Origin: Macrostomum hystrix
Lineage: Eukaryota; Platyhelminthes; Macrostomidae
Direction of reading: 5' to 3'
Assembly: GCA_950097015.1 (NCBI GenBank)
Contig: CATNEN010000039.1
Span: 11,572,001-11,636,000 of the forward strand
DNA: 64,000 nt
This document shows positions 42,701 to 54,700 of this stretch, piece after piece; position 1 is the first letter of the stretch; each line of letters opens with the position of its first letter. The notes beneath the pieces were generated by a model. It ran no database searches and was not told the DNA's origin. It was given only the letters and a program-made list of their open reading frames with translations. The position numbers and the translations under genes are program-made.

Positions 42701-45700
42701 GCTCTGTTGTTACTCTTTTCAATAAACCAAAAAACCAAAAAATAAAAAAATTCTACTGAATTGAAAGTAGCTTGCAAGTATATGTGTTGAGTGACCTATC
42801 TAGTTATTATAGTATCTGTGATATAGCCTAAACCATCCTCATTCCCACCTTGCAAGCTCATTGATCAGTTCAGTTTCATCTGAAATGAAAAATTCGATTG
42901 TCTTTATCCTCCTAGGTAGAAAGGAGAGAGCTGGTGCTGGTGGGAACATTTTGTTACTTATATTATGCAAACAGAGAATATCGAAGAAGCTAGTTTACTT
43001 AGGGATATACCTTTCTGCATGTTGAACACATGTTGAAGACGCCATTCTTCGTCTCGGCTATGCTCCCCATGTGACCTAAAGTGCTCGCAGTTTTTACCGA
43101 ATTGATTCTGTCTTCTATGGTACATCCCGACACCGCTGCCACGTCATACTGCTGACAGCCACGCACCAATTTGAACGCAGAAAGAACCAAAAAGGATTGA
43201 AAAAGCTATATTATCGAGCAAGAAAAAGAAAGAACAAGAAAGAACTAGTGCAGACAAATGAACTAGCAGCAACACAACTTGGTCCAAGCTTCGACATAAA
43301 GCAAATTGTGCCTTTTATTAGATTTGCTGTGAACAGTGTTACTCTCTGGATCATCAAATCATACCGCAGGTGCCGATTCATTCCAATTGGAGGTCATAGT
43401 GAATCCGCTATAATTTCTGGGTTGATTTCAGCAGCAAAATTTTTACTGATTTTTAAATTCTCAAACTGGCCAAGGCCATGCTTCTGCTGATCCTGGCACT
43501 GCAAGTTTCCATGGCAACTGCAGCCTGTGAGTTGCCGATTCGCAAGTACAATGTCTATAAATCCTGGCAGTCGTCCTTTGAGATTTTCCGCCAAAGAATG
43601 ACTTGCTTCGAAACCAGAAGCTTTCTCTTAGAGGAATATATTTTAAAGAATTATCTCCCCAGCTACGACTTCTTCCACAGCAAAGACAGAAGCTATGCAG
43701 ACGGAGGATTTCATTGGTTCGCAGTGAAGCTGTCTGGGTCAGTGATCATCAGATCAGTCACTGTGAAGGGCATAGCGGGTGAGTCACTGCTCCATTTTTC
43801 CATGCACATCAGCCTCCACTGCTTAGTCGTGAAGTTCTCACTTTTAGATGGCGCTACATATCTCTACCCGAGAGCCAGAGACATCGAGATCTGGACATCG
43901 AGCAGCAGCAGTCAGCTGTTCTCAGGTGAACACTGCATCTCAAGAAACATGAGCAGCCAGTTCAGAGAGTCTCAGCATCTCTGGAGACGGTGCGGCCTGA
44001 CGGTGAGCAAGCGGGCGCGTATCGAGGATGGTGAGATCTTCACCGTGAACTGCTTAGCGGAGGTGAGACCTGCTCTGTGCCTTGAGTTGTGCTCTTTTGA
44101 GTTCTGGATCCCACTGAGATTTCATCTGAACTCCAGGTGAGATACTTGCTGCTGCGAAGGAACATTACTGTATCACCGAATAATGAGGACTACATGAGCT
44201 TCGCAGATCTCAGACTTCAGACTGTGCAGCTGAGTGAGTTCGGGTCTTTTACTATGGACCTATTGTTGTGGAAGGGAAATTCTATAATTTCCTTGATTTA
44301 GCAATGTCAATTGGATGATTTGTAAATCTCCAGAATCCTCAGCGCCTCAGCTGGTGCCTCAGAGCTCAAAGTTCAGTGTGAGCTGCTTGCTGCACTGCGA
44401 TGGAGAAAAACTCAACTCGAGCTCAAGCGAGCTGCAGCTGTGCACTCCCAACGGCAGCTGCATAAATGGCCATGAGCTGCACATTGGCAGTGCTCAGCCT
44501 GAGCACTCAGGTGACTACAGGTGCAGATTCGGATCGATTGCAGGAACATCCACTGTCAGTGTGCTGAGTGAGTTCAATTTAAAAGTAGTTTCTCAAGCAG
44601 GAAACGCTCAAGCGGGACATTTTTACACTTCAAATCGTAGCTCGGACAAATTAGACAAACGGTCAAAAATAGCACAATGCAGAAGTTAGCCTGGGGAAAT
44701 TATTTAAAGTAGAAAGGCTGAACTAGCCAATTTAAACACGACACGACACGATAAACAATTTAGGAACTGACTGAAGAATCCAAGGTAAGCAGACAGCAAA
44801 ACAGACAGGGCAGGGTAGCAAACACCCAAAGTCAATTGAAACGCCAATAGCCAATTCAACGACCATGCTGATTAATGGAATTCATGAACTCGTTGAGAAA
44901 TCAGCTCCTCATCAACGAAAATCGATACTAGATTCCTATCCTGCCTTTACCTCGTCACAGAGACTTCAGTCACATAAAATGCATTCGATCGCTATTTGTT
45001 TATCTGTTTATCATACAAGCTGGTCAAAATATTTTTCAGCGGCCTCCGCGGATCAGTTTGTGGCCGTCAACTCGAGTTTCGCTGTGAGATGCGAGCTGCA
45101 CTGCAACAGCTCAATGCTGTGCTCAAACTCAAGCGGACTCCAGCTCTGCATTCCGAACGGTACCTGCATTAAAAATCACAAGACAGCAGTGGCTCGAGCA
45201 CTCCTTGAGCACTCAGGAAATTACTCTTGCAGCCTCGGCTCTGTGCAGACGCAGACCCCAGTCAACGTGCTGTGTGAGTGAGCATCCAGAATTTTTCTAA
45301 TATTTGCTCCTCATAAGAAATACTTCAGCAGCAATTTATGAAAACACCTCAAAATTCCCGCCAGACCCGCCATCGAGTCTATCGATAAAATTTTTGGAAA
45401 GCTGCAAAAGCATGGCAAGAATAACGGTACAGTTCAGATCATCGGCTTCTCACCCAATGCCTGAGCACACGTGCAACTTTCAAGCTGGCAAACTCAAGGA
45501 AAAAAAATTATCTCGAATGAAACAATGGCTACATGCCTACAGTGGCTACTTGGCTACAATGGCTACTTGGCTACAGTGGCTACTTGGCTACAATGGCTAC
45601 TTGGCTAAAGAACATGTCTCTCTGCTTTCACAGGTGAGTTGCATTCCGTGTGATTCTTGAAAGACTTGGTCGCAACACACTGTACTATATGAAACTGCAG

Positions 45701-48700
45701 GTGCCAGACAACAGGAGCCTCCTTACCACGTGGTCGCTCGACAGCGGTGTTGAGCATGACATGAGCAGGAGCGAAGTCTTTGTCAACTGCAGTGCGGCAC
45801 AGAACCTCCCTGAGAACATGACTTTCGGCTCACCTGTTTACACCACGGCTCGACTCGTCTGCCCTGGGGCTGGGCTCACGACTTTCACGATTGCTGTCTC
45901 AGCCATCATCGTTTTCGTTGTTGTGTCAGTCGTCTGCGCTGCATGCTTTCTGCTCATCTCGAAGGTCAGTGCAGGAAAATGTGGCGATCGTGCCCTTCAG
46001 CAGCTGACAGCTCTGAACCTTTCCATTGCAGTTCCGAGTGCCGTCAACTGAGCCTTCAGCAGCCGGGCCCAACCTAAGCTCAAGCATTCAGGAGGAATCT
46101 AAAGTGTCACCTGATGTGTTTCATCCTGCTAATTAGGTGAGTCAACGAGTCACTTAGGCTTCAGCGAGCAAACAGGGACAGTCCCGTCCGAGAAATGCCA
46201 CGTTGCTTATCCATCTCGATGGCCACTTGGCAACAATGGCTACTTGGCTACAGTGGCTGCTTGGATACAGTGGCTACTTGGCTACAGTGGCTGCTTGGAT
46301 ACAGTGGCTACTTGGCTACAATGGCTGCTTGGATACAGTGGCTACTTGGCTACAATGGCTACTTGGCTTCAGTGGCTACTTGGCTACAATGGCTACTTGG
46401 CTTCAGTGGCTACTTGGCTACAATGGCTACTTGGATACAGTGGCTACTTGGATACAGTGGCTACTTGGCTTCAGTGGCTACTTGGCTTCAGTGGCTACTT
46501 GGCTACAATGGCTACTTGGCTTCAGTGGCTACTTGGCTACAATGGCTGCTTGGCTTCAGTGGCTACTTGGCTACAATGGCTACTTGGCTTCAGTGGCTAC
46601 TTGGCTACAATGGCTGCTTGGATACAGTGGCTACTTGGCTACAATGGCTACTTGGCTTCAGTGGCTACTTGGCTACAATGGCTGCTTGGATACAGTGGCT
46701 ACTTGGCTACAATGGCTACTTGGCTTCAGTGGCTACTTGGCTACAATGGCTGCTTGGATACAGTGGCTACTTGGCTACAATGGCTGCTTGGATACAGTGG
46801 CTACTTGGCTACAATGGCTACTTGGCTTCAGTGGCTACTTGGCTACAATGGCTACTAGGCTACAGTGGCTACTTGGCTAATAACTACTTAGCTACAATGC
46901 TACTTGGCTACAATGGCTACTTGGCTACAATGGCTACTTGGCTACTATGGCTACTTGGCTACAATGGCTACTTGGCTACAGTGGCTACTTGGCTACAATG
47001 GCTACTTGGCTACAATGGCTACTTGGCTACAAGGGCTACTTGGCTACAATGGCTACTTGGCTACAATGGCTACTTGGTTACAATGGCTACTTGGCTACAA
47101 TGGCTACTTGGCTACAATGGCTACTTGCCTACAATGGCTACTTGGCTACAATGGCTACTTGGCTACAGTGGCTACTTGGCTACAATGGCTACTTGTCAGT
47201 AGTATTTCCGTTTCATTTCCGAAACTGAATGAGTGCTCAAGACTGCTCTGATTTCAGAAAACGAACGGTCCGAGTCCGAGTGCTGCTACTTGATTGTTAG
47301 CATACCAGCGACTGCTGCTGCTGGTGCTGCTGTGGAGGGGCAGGACACAGACAGCGACAGCTGCACTGACTACATTGAGATTGTTGCTGTAAGCCAATTT
47401 TTTTCGTGATCAGCCAGAGATTCATCAAACTGCACATTTTTGAGTGATTTTAGAGCTCGAAATTCTTGCATAGCTTTGCAATTCTGATTATTAAGCTCGA
47501 GTAGACGAATTTGAATTTCATATTCTGTGAATTAATTTATCATAATCAATAAATAATAAAAGAACTGTTCGTTCATTAGTTTTTGCTCTCACTAGTGGCT
47601 GATCAATTATCCATGCAGAATATGTTCAAGACTCAAATATGTCTATCTGGTTGTCACCTCTGCCAATTTATTACAGTAGCTGGGCAGAGAGTCCCAAAAA
47701 TGTTCTTATCATATCATAGCTCGTGGAAGCCCAGTTTCCTTAGACGATTCTGTCTGAATTTTCTCTGCTTTTTGAACCCAGACTGACTGCCATTCAAGCA
47801 TGCGAAAATGCGTCATAAACTGTTCTAATTACTGTTCTCAAGTGTTGCTAAAAAACATTTAAATACACTCTAACCAGAAGCATGAGTTCAATGGGCCACT
47901 CCTCATCAAATGCAGAAATTTAAAACGGAATGGACGATGAAACCCACCTCATACAAGTCACCTCTACCATCACCTGCTCGACAACCTACAGAACTCTACT
48001 GACTGTAGCGGAAATACGATTTTTTGAGCAGTTTTCCCTATTCAAATTTTTTCAAAGCACTCACTCTACTCAACTGTACCAAGCAAAACAGTGAGCAAAC
48101 TTACTTAACAGCACCTGCTGATTATCAATAGCAACTGTAGAGCGCCGCGTATATGCCGTTGTTTACCATTATCTCGAATCACTGAACGTACACCTGGCTA
48201 TGTACACCTGGCTATGAACACCTGGCTATGTACACCTGGCTATGTACACCTGGCTATGTACACCTGGTTAGGTGCACCTGGCTATGTACACCTGGCTATG
48301 TACACCTGGCTATGAACACCTGGCTATGTACACCTGGCTATGTACACCTGGCTATGAACACCTGGCTATGTACACCTGGTTAGGTACACCTGGCTATGTA
48401 CACCTGGCTATGTACACCTGGCTATGTACACCAGGCTGCCAGGTCCAAGTCAGCGGGCTGAGGTGGGTGTCTCACCCGGCCCAGAATATATAGATTTACA
48501 ATTTATATATCTGCACCCATCACTACAATACTGCACCCATCACTACAATACTGCACCCATCACTACAATACTGCACCCATCACTACAATACTGCACCCAT
48601 CACTACAATACTGCACCCCTCACTACAATACTGCACCCATCACTACAATACTACACCCATCACTACAATACTGCACCCATCACTACAATACTGCACCCAT

Positions 48701-51700
48701 CACTACAATACTGCACCCCTCACTACAATACTGCACCCATCACTACAATACTGCACCCATCACTACAATACTGCACCCATCACTACAATACTGCACCCAT
48801 CACTACAATACTGCACCCATCACTACAATACTGCACCCATCACTACAATACTGCACCCATCACTACAATACTGCACCCCTCACTACAATACTGCACCCAT
48901 CACTACAATACTACACCCATCACTACAATACTGCACCCATCACTACAATACTGCACCCATCACTACAATACTGCACCCCTCACTACAATACTGCACCCAT
49001 CACTACAATACTGCACCCATCACTACAATACTGCACCCATCACTACAATACTGCACCCTTAGAGAAATTAGAGACTTAGGAAATCAGAGATTTAGGAAAT
49101 CAGAGACTTAGGAAATCAGAGATTTAGGAAATCAGAGATTTAGGAAATCAGAGACTTAGGAAATCAGAGACTTAGGAAATCAGAGATTTAGGAAATCAGA
49201 GACTTGGGAAATCAGAGATTTAGGAAATCAGAGATTTAGGAAATCAGAGACTTAGGAAATCAGAGACTTAGGAAATTAGAGACTTAGGAAATTAGAGACT
49301 TAGAAAATCAGAGACTTAGGAAATTAGAGACTTAGGAAATCAGAGACTTAGGAAATCAGAGACTTAGGAAATCAGAGACTTAGGAAATCAGAGACTTAGG
49401 AAATCAGAGACTTAGAAAATCAGAGACTTAGGAAATCAGAGACTTAGGAAATTAGAGACTTAGAAAATCAGAGACTTAGGAAATCAGAGACTTAGGAAAT
49501 CAGAGACTTAGTAAATTAGAGACTTAGTAAATTAGAGACTTAGGAAATTAGAGACTTAGGAAATCAGAGACTTAGGAAATCAGAGACTTAGGAAATCAGA
49601 GACTTAGGAAATCAGAGACTTAGGAAATCAGAGATTTAGGAAATCAGAGATTTAGGAAATCAACGATTAAGGAAATAAAAGTTTTAAGAAATCAGGGATT
49701 TAGTTTTCCGTCCACAAAGGGGAAGGGCGACACGCAACAATTCAAACAAACACTCGAATGAAAAAATTGTTTTTGGCGGCAATTTGGTTTGAAATTGCAC
49801 AGTATTAAAAACGGGTCTGCCTCATACATTATAGGCTTTGAACGTATTCTATTTATCGCACACAATTTATCGCTGGCTTAAGATGTGGAGCTCGCACCTG
49901 CTGCAATCGTTTCATGGTCAAATTGCAGAAATGATAGTTTACAGCTTTAAAGTTTTGCTATTTTATTGTGATGACAATGAAATGACAAAGACCAGCGAAT
50001 TTCAGAGCTTATAACAAATTCATTCGCCTACAGCACCGCAGACACATAGATTCAATATCATGCCGCCAATTATTAAGAAGCCGCCCTGCCACGTGCAGTA
50101 CTCTTCAATGCAAGCTCGGGTGATGTAGGAGAATACAACGGTGCCAACGCCAGACCCGGACATTGTTAGGCCTGTGGCTAAAGCGCGTCTTTCTAAGAAA
50201 TATTAGCACACGGCCACAACAGCTGGCATGAAGGCTAAGCCGAGTCCTAAGCCAGTCAATAATCCGGCCGAGAATATAAACAGCAAAGTGCTCCGCGGCA
50301 AAAAGAAGGTTAAAACAAAGCCCAAGCCGGAGATGAGGCCCCCGGCTATTGTGACAGATCGACATCCGTATCGATCAATCAGCACCGAAGTTACCGGGCC
50401 TAATAGCAACGGAACACCAGAATGAGGCAATCCAAGAAAAATCCGAGAAGCAGCTTTAAAACAGCAATGTCTACTTAATTATTATTTTCTTTAGCTAGTG
50501 AAAGAAACGCTATTGAACTACTTACTTAATGATTACTTAATAATTGGCTTCAGGCTGCTAAAATATTGGACCTGGTACTGCCAGAGATTGGCACTTTTTA
50601 ATCGGTGAGATTTACAAGTATATTATTTACTGCGAATAGAAAAAAGATTTCATCCACACTCACATTGGATGAGAGAAAGCGATAGTGAGGTAGAGTGGGG
50701 GAGAGGGAGGGAGAGTGAGGAAGAGTGTTCATCTGTTCACTCACTCAGCATATCCCATTATCGCTGAGGTCGGGCTCAGACTCCTGCGGTTCCTTGTCAG
50801 AAACGTCACTCTGCCTGCTGTGCTTTCGGGGCCTGGAGCTCACCAGGCCGCTGTGGCACCTTTCGAATATTATTATAATGCACGATTTTAATTTTCTTAC
50901 TATTCTCGTGACGGATCCGGAAATCACGTCAGATATCTTCTCGACGACTGTAGCTGGGCCTTTCCAATAGTTGTGAAATTTTGCTCCTTCATTTGGCTGC
51001 AGCGCAGGTGAGAATTCTAGTACAGTATCACCGACGTCAATGTTCGGACCCCTCACTCTGGAGTCGTAAATAATTTTTTGCTTACGCTGGTAGTGCTGTA
51101 CTCGTATATTCTGTCTGACATGTGAATGTGCTTCTGCCAGTCTGTCCCCTAGCGACAATAGGTTCTCTGCGCATTTGCAGACATGGCCTCTGGCAGGTTA
51201 CCGATGTCGACTGGAAGTCCCATTTCTTTCGCGTACAGCATGTAGTACGGGGTGTACCCCGTTCCGCGATGGACGCTGCTGCGGTAGGCGAGAAGTGCAG
51301 GAGCGATCAACTCCTCCCAATCCCTCGCTCTGGCGACATACTCGTATGATCATGTTTTTCAGTGTTTTATTAAAGCTTTCAAAGCCCTAGAAAGTCAACA
51401 GAGTCTGGAATACATAAAGCAGATTGTTACACAGGAAGTAAAGGAGACCTCATCTATTGACGATCTCACATCTAAGTTAAACCGTCTGCTGGAGGAGTCC
51501 GTTCCCAAGAGCGGGGGTAAAAATATTATTCCCAACAAATTCTGGATAAACAGAGACGAAAAACTTAGGGATTCGGCTAAATCATTAAAGTACGTAGCAA
51601 GGAAAAAAAGTCGAAAGCCAGCGGACAGATCACTAGTCACAGCTAGAATACGATGAGCTTGCAAAGAAGTATATGAACCATCTAAAAAAGCTGAAAAAAG

Positions 51701-54700
51701 CTTACATAAATTATTTTATCCAGAAAATGGCAGCTCCAACACATCCAGGGATTTTGGTCAGGTTTAAAAAGAGCCGGGGAATTGCTGTTTCCCAACAAGC
51801 GAGTTTCCAGGGCACAACCCCCAATAGCAGATATTCAGAAGCACCTTAGCAGCATTTTCAACATGCAACCCTCAGTCAGATGCCTCCGAGGACATCCACC
51901 AAACCCAAAAATCTTTACAGACACAACAGTCAGCACCCAGGAAATTGATAAGGCAGTGAAAAAAACTAAAGAAGAAAAAGGCAACCTGCTTTATTGTGAC
52001 GATTTAGTCATTTTTGGTGAAGACCTGACAGAATTACAAAAAGGCCTCGACAAAGTAGCAGATTTTTGCAATACTCATAAATTAGAAATAAACACTGAGA
52101 AGACAGCTTCTGAGCTGCAATCTCCACTCAAGGGCAACACATAGACTGTTTTTACATGGTCAACTGGTTGAACCCGTACAGCAGTGGACATATCTTGGGT
52201 TTCACATGAACGTGAAGGGTACAATAGATACTCATGCCATAGAACTAGGTAAAAAAAGTGGATATCCAATAATGCTTCTGAGAAAGTTGGCGGGATTTCA
52301 GAAAGTAAAACACAAACAGCTCATCCTGTTTAGCACAACTTATGATTGAAAGCATAGTTCTCTATGCATCAGAGGCCTGGGGAGCCTTTGTCTCCTGGAA
52401 ACTGGGTACTTGGGATCGGAACCTTATAGAGAGAATTAATTTTAGAATCTGCAAGTCGATTCTGCAAGTTAGTCCAAACACTGACAGCAATGGTGCTCGG
52501 TCCAAATTAGGAAGACTACCACTATTATATAGTATTCAAAAAAGAAGCCTTCAATGCTGGTCCTCAGTTCGGAGCCGACCAGACTCCATCATCGCGAAAT
52601 TGGTGGCAGATACAGAATACAGCGATGTTGGCATTGGGGAAAAAATGAATAGTGAAGTAATGCGGAATCGTCAACAGACTAGAAAAACAAAGTCCATCAA
52701 AACGCACAGAGAGAATTTTGAGTCAGAGTTTCGAAGTCAGAAACTGGACTCAGAGGATGGGAAAATCAGCCAAGCTCAGCCACTTCTATTACACGTTTAA
52801 GAAATATTTCTCCCGAGAAAAGTACCTAACAATAATCTCTAACCCAGAACAAAGGCGCACAATGTCCCGATTTCGTCTAGGAAACCACAAACTGGCCTGT
52901 GCGACATTGCGCAATGTAAGACCGAAAATCGCCTATGAAAACAGAACATGTCCAAAATGTAGTCGAGATAGAGAACGAAACTCATATTCTCTTTAGATGC
53001 GATTGGTCCGTTTATGTTCCAATTAGAAATAAATTCATAGAGAAAGTAGCAGGTAACTGTTCGAAATTTCGAAAGCCTAACAGCTGATGACAAAATTGTG
53101 TATTTAATGACACAGGAAAGCACAGAATGAACAGAAAGTTTTGTGGACTTCATAGAAAGCATAATTAAAGCTAGATAAAAAGCCACTGCCCTGAGGCCCA
53201 TAGTTAGAATGCGAAAACACAATAGCTTCTCCTTTCTGTCAGTTTTTATTTTCCCTTTAAATTTAAATATTTCATTTTTTGTTTTAATGCCTTCGTTTAT
53301 TTAAAAAATTGTTTTTTTTCAATATTTTATTAACCTAAAATTACGCATGCTACTGTTTTCCTATCGCCTTCTCTTTAAAAAAATCGATTTGTTTAACCTC
53401 AAACATAAAATAAACAAAAAATCAGCACCCAATCGGCGTGCGCACCTCAATAATAATAAAAATAATAATGTACATGTATGTCAAAGTCGAAGTCTACATT
53501 CCCTTCAAAATTGCTGCATTCCTGAATAGAACTACACAAATTAATTTTCTGAACTTCTAGTCTAGGATTAAAAAAAACTAAAAGGTTGTTTTTGCGAAGT
53601 TTTTCATTCTCTCTCAGTCGCATGGAATCTTTAAGCTGGCTTAATAAAAAATAGTTTCTGGGGGCTGTTGACACTTGCACATCATTTTGTGACAGTCGAC
53701 ATGCAGCCAGCGAGGAGGGGGGTGTACATATGCCCTGATTTTCTCTGAGTGCGTCTTGCTTGGAGTTTGGTTTTCACTCCGCGGCTGCGCCCGAAATGAA
53801 CGTGGCGTCGCCGCGGAATCGAGCTCAGCTGGGATCTTAATGCGAGAGGCAAACCCGTTAGACCCCTCTGCCACTTATCCCCTTCAAGCCGGCTCATCGC
53901 GTCCTTATAAAGTCCCTCCCTTCGCCACTTCTTCACTCCTCCACTTCCCAATTCGATTTCCTCACCCAAATTGATGAGCGCATTCAACAGAGACACGGCT
54001 GCCGATAAATTGCGATCTCCTGCCATGAGGAATACGGTTAGGTGAGCCATGCCGCCGCCAGGCATTGTTGCTATGGCAACCAAGCCGAATCCCATGTCGT
54101 CCGTGATGCCGAACAGTTTGTAGAGGCCCAGAGCAATCTGCAGCGCATTGTGGGCAAGAGAATGAGTTGGAGGAAAGTAGCGTATAGATTATCGAGTGGA
54201 CTTTTCCCGCAGCCTAATTGGCCACATCCAAATGAAGTGAAGTGTTGAGCGAGTGAGACTAAACTGGCATTGCTCAGGAAAGACACGGATGAGAGCGGTC
54301 TAAAAATCCCTTTGATTTACGCTCTCTTCCCCAGATTTCCTAAATCAGACTGAAATCCGGTTTCATATTTTTGTCAATTTAAAATCATTACAATTATAGA
54401 AAGACGTATGGAAAATTTGTGAATAATTTTATAGATATCGCTGAGAAACGCACTAGAATGTGCTCTTTGGTATTGTCTTATCTTACCTTTGTGTTTTGTT
54501 TGTGAAAGTAAAACACATAAATTGTTCTGTACTGTTCTTCAAAAATGCTACCTAGAGCTTAAATCTACCCACAGGAATTCAGGTGGGTGTCCACGGACTG
54601 AACAGCTATAAATAACGGTATTCACCTAGGTTGTCTCCCTTCTCTTTAAGAATCGAACTCCCGACGTTCCTAGTTAAACGAAGAGACGTGAAATGCCTTC

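Larger units (their letters stand above)
48069..50685. repeat. Segmental duplication copy 2
   Basis: Same ordered parts as 37491-39208: unique head, 14-bp array (48188-48430), 20-bp array (48512-49055), 16-bp array (49065-49690), and the unique end block (50521-50685). It is longer because an ~820-bp segment with an SLC16-like exon lies between the 16-bp array and the end block. Confidence 0.93.

Noticed and set aside
46195-47250. Several overlapping frames of repeated hydrophobic peptide
   Set aside because: 17-bp units cycle through all three frames, all open; artefact of composition.
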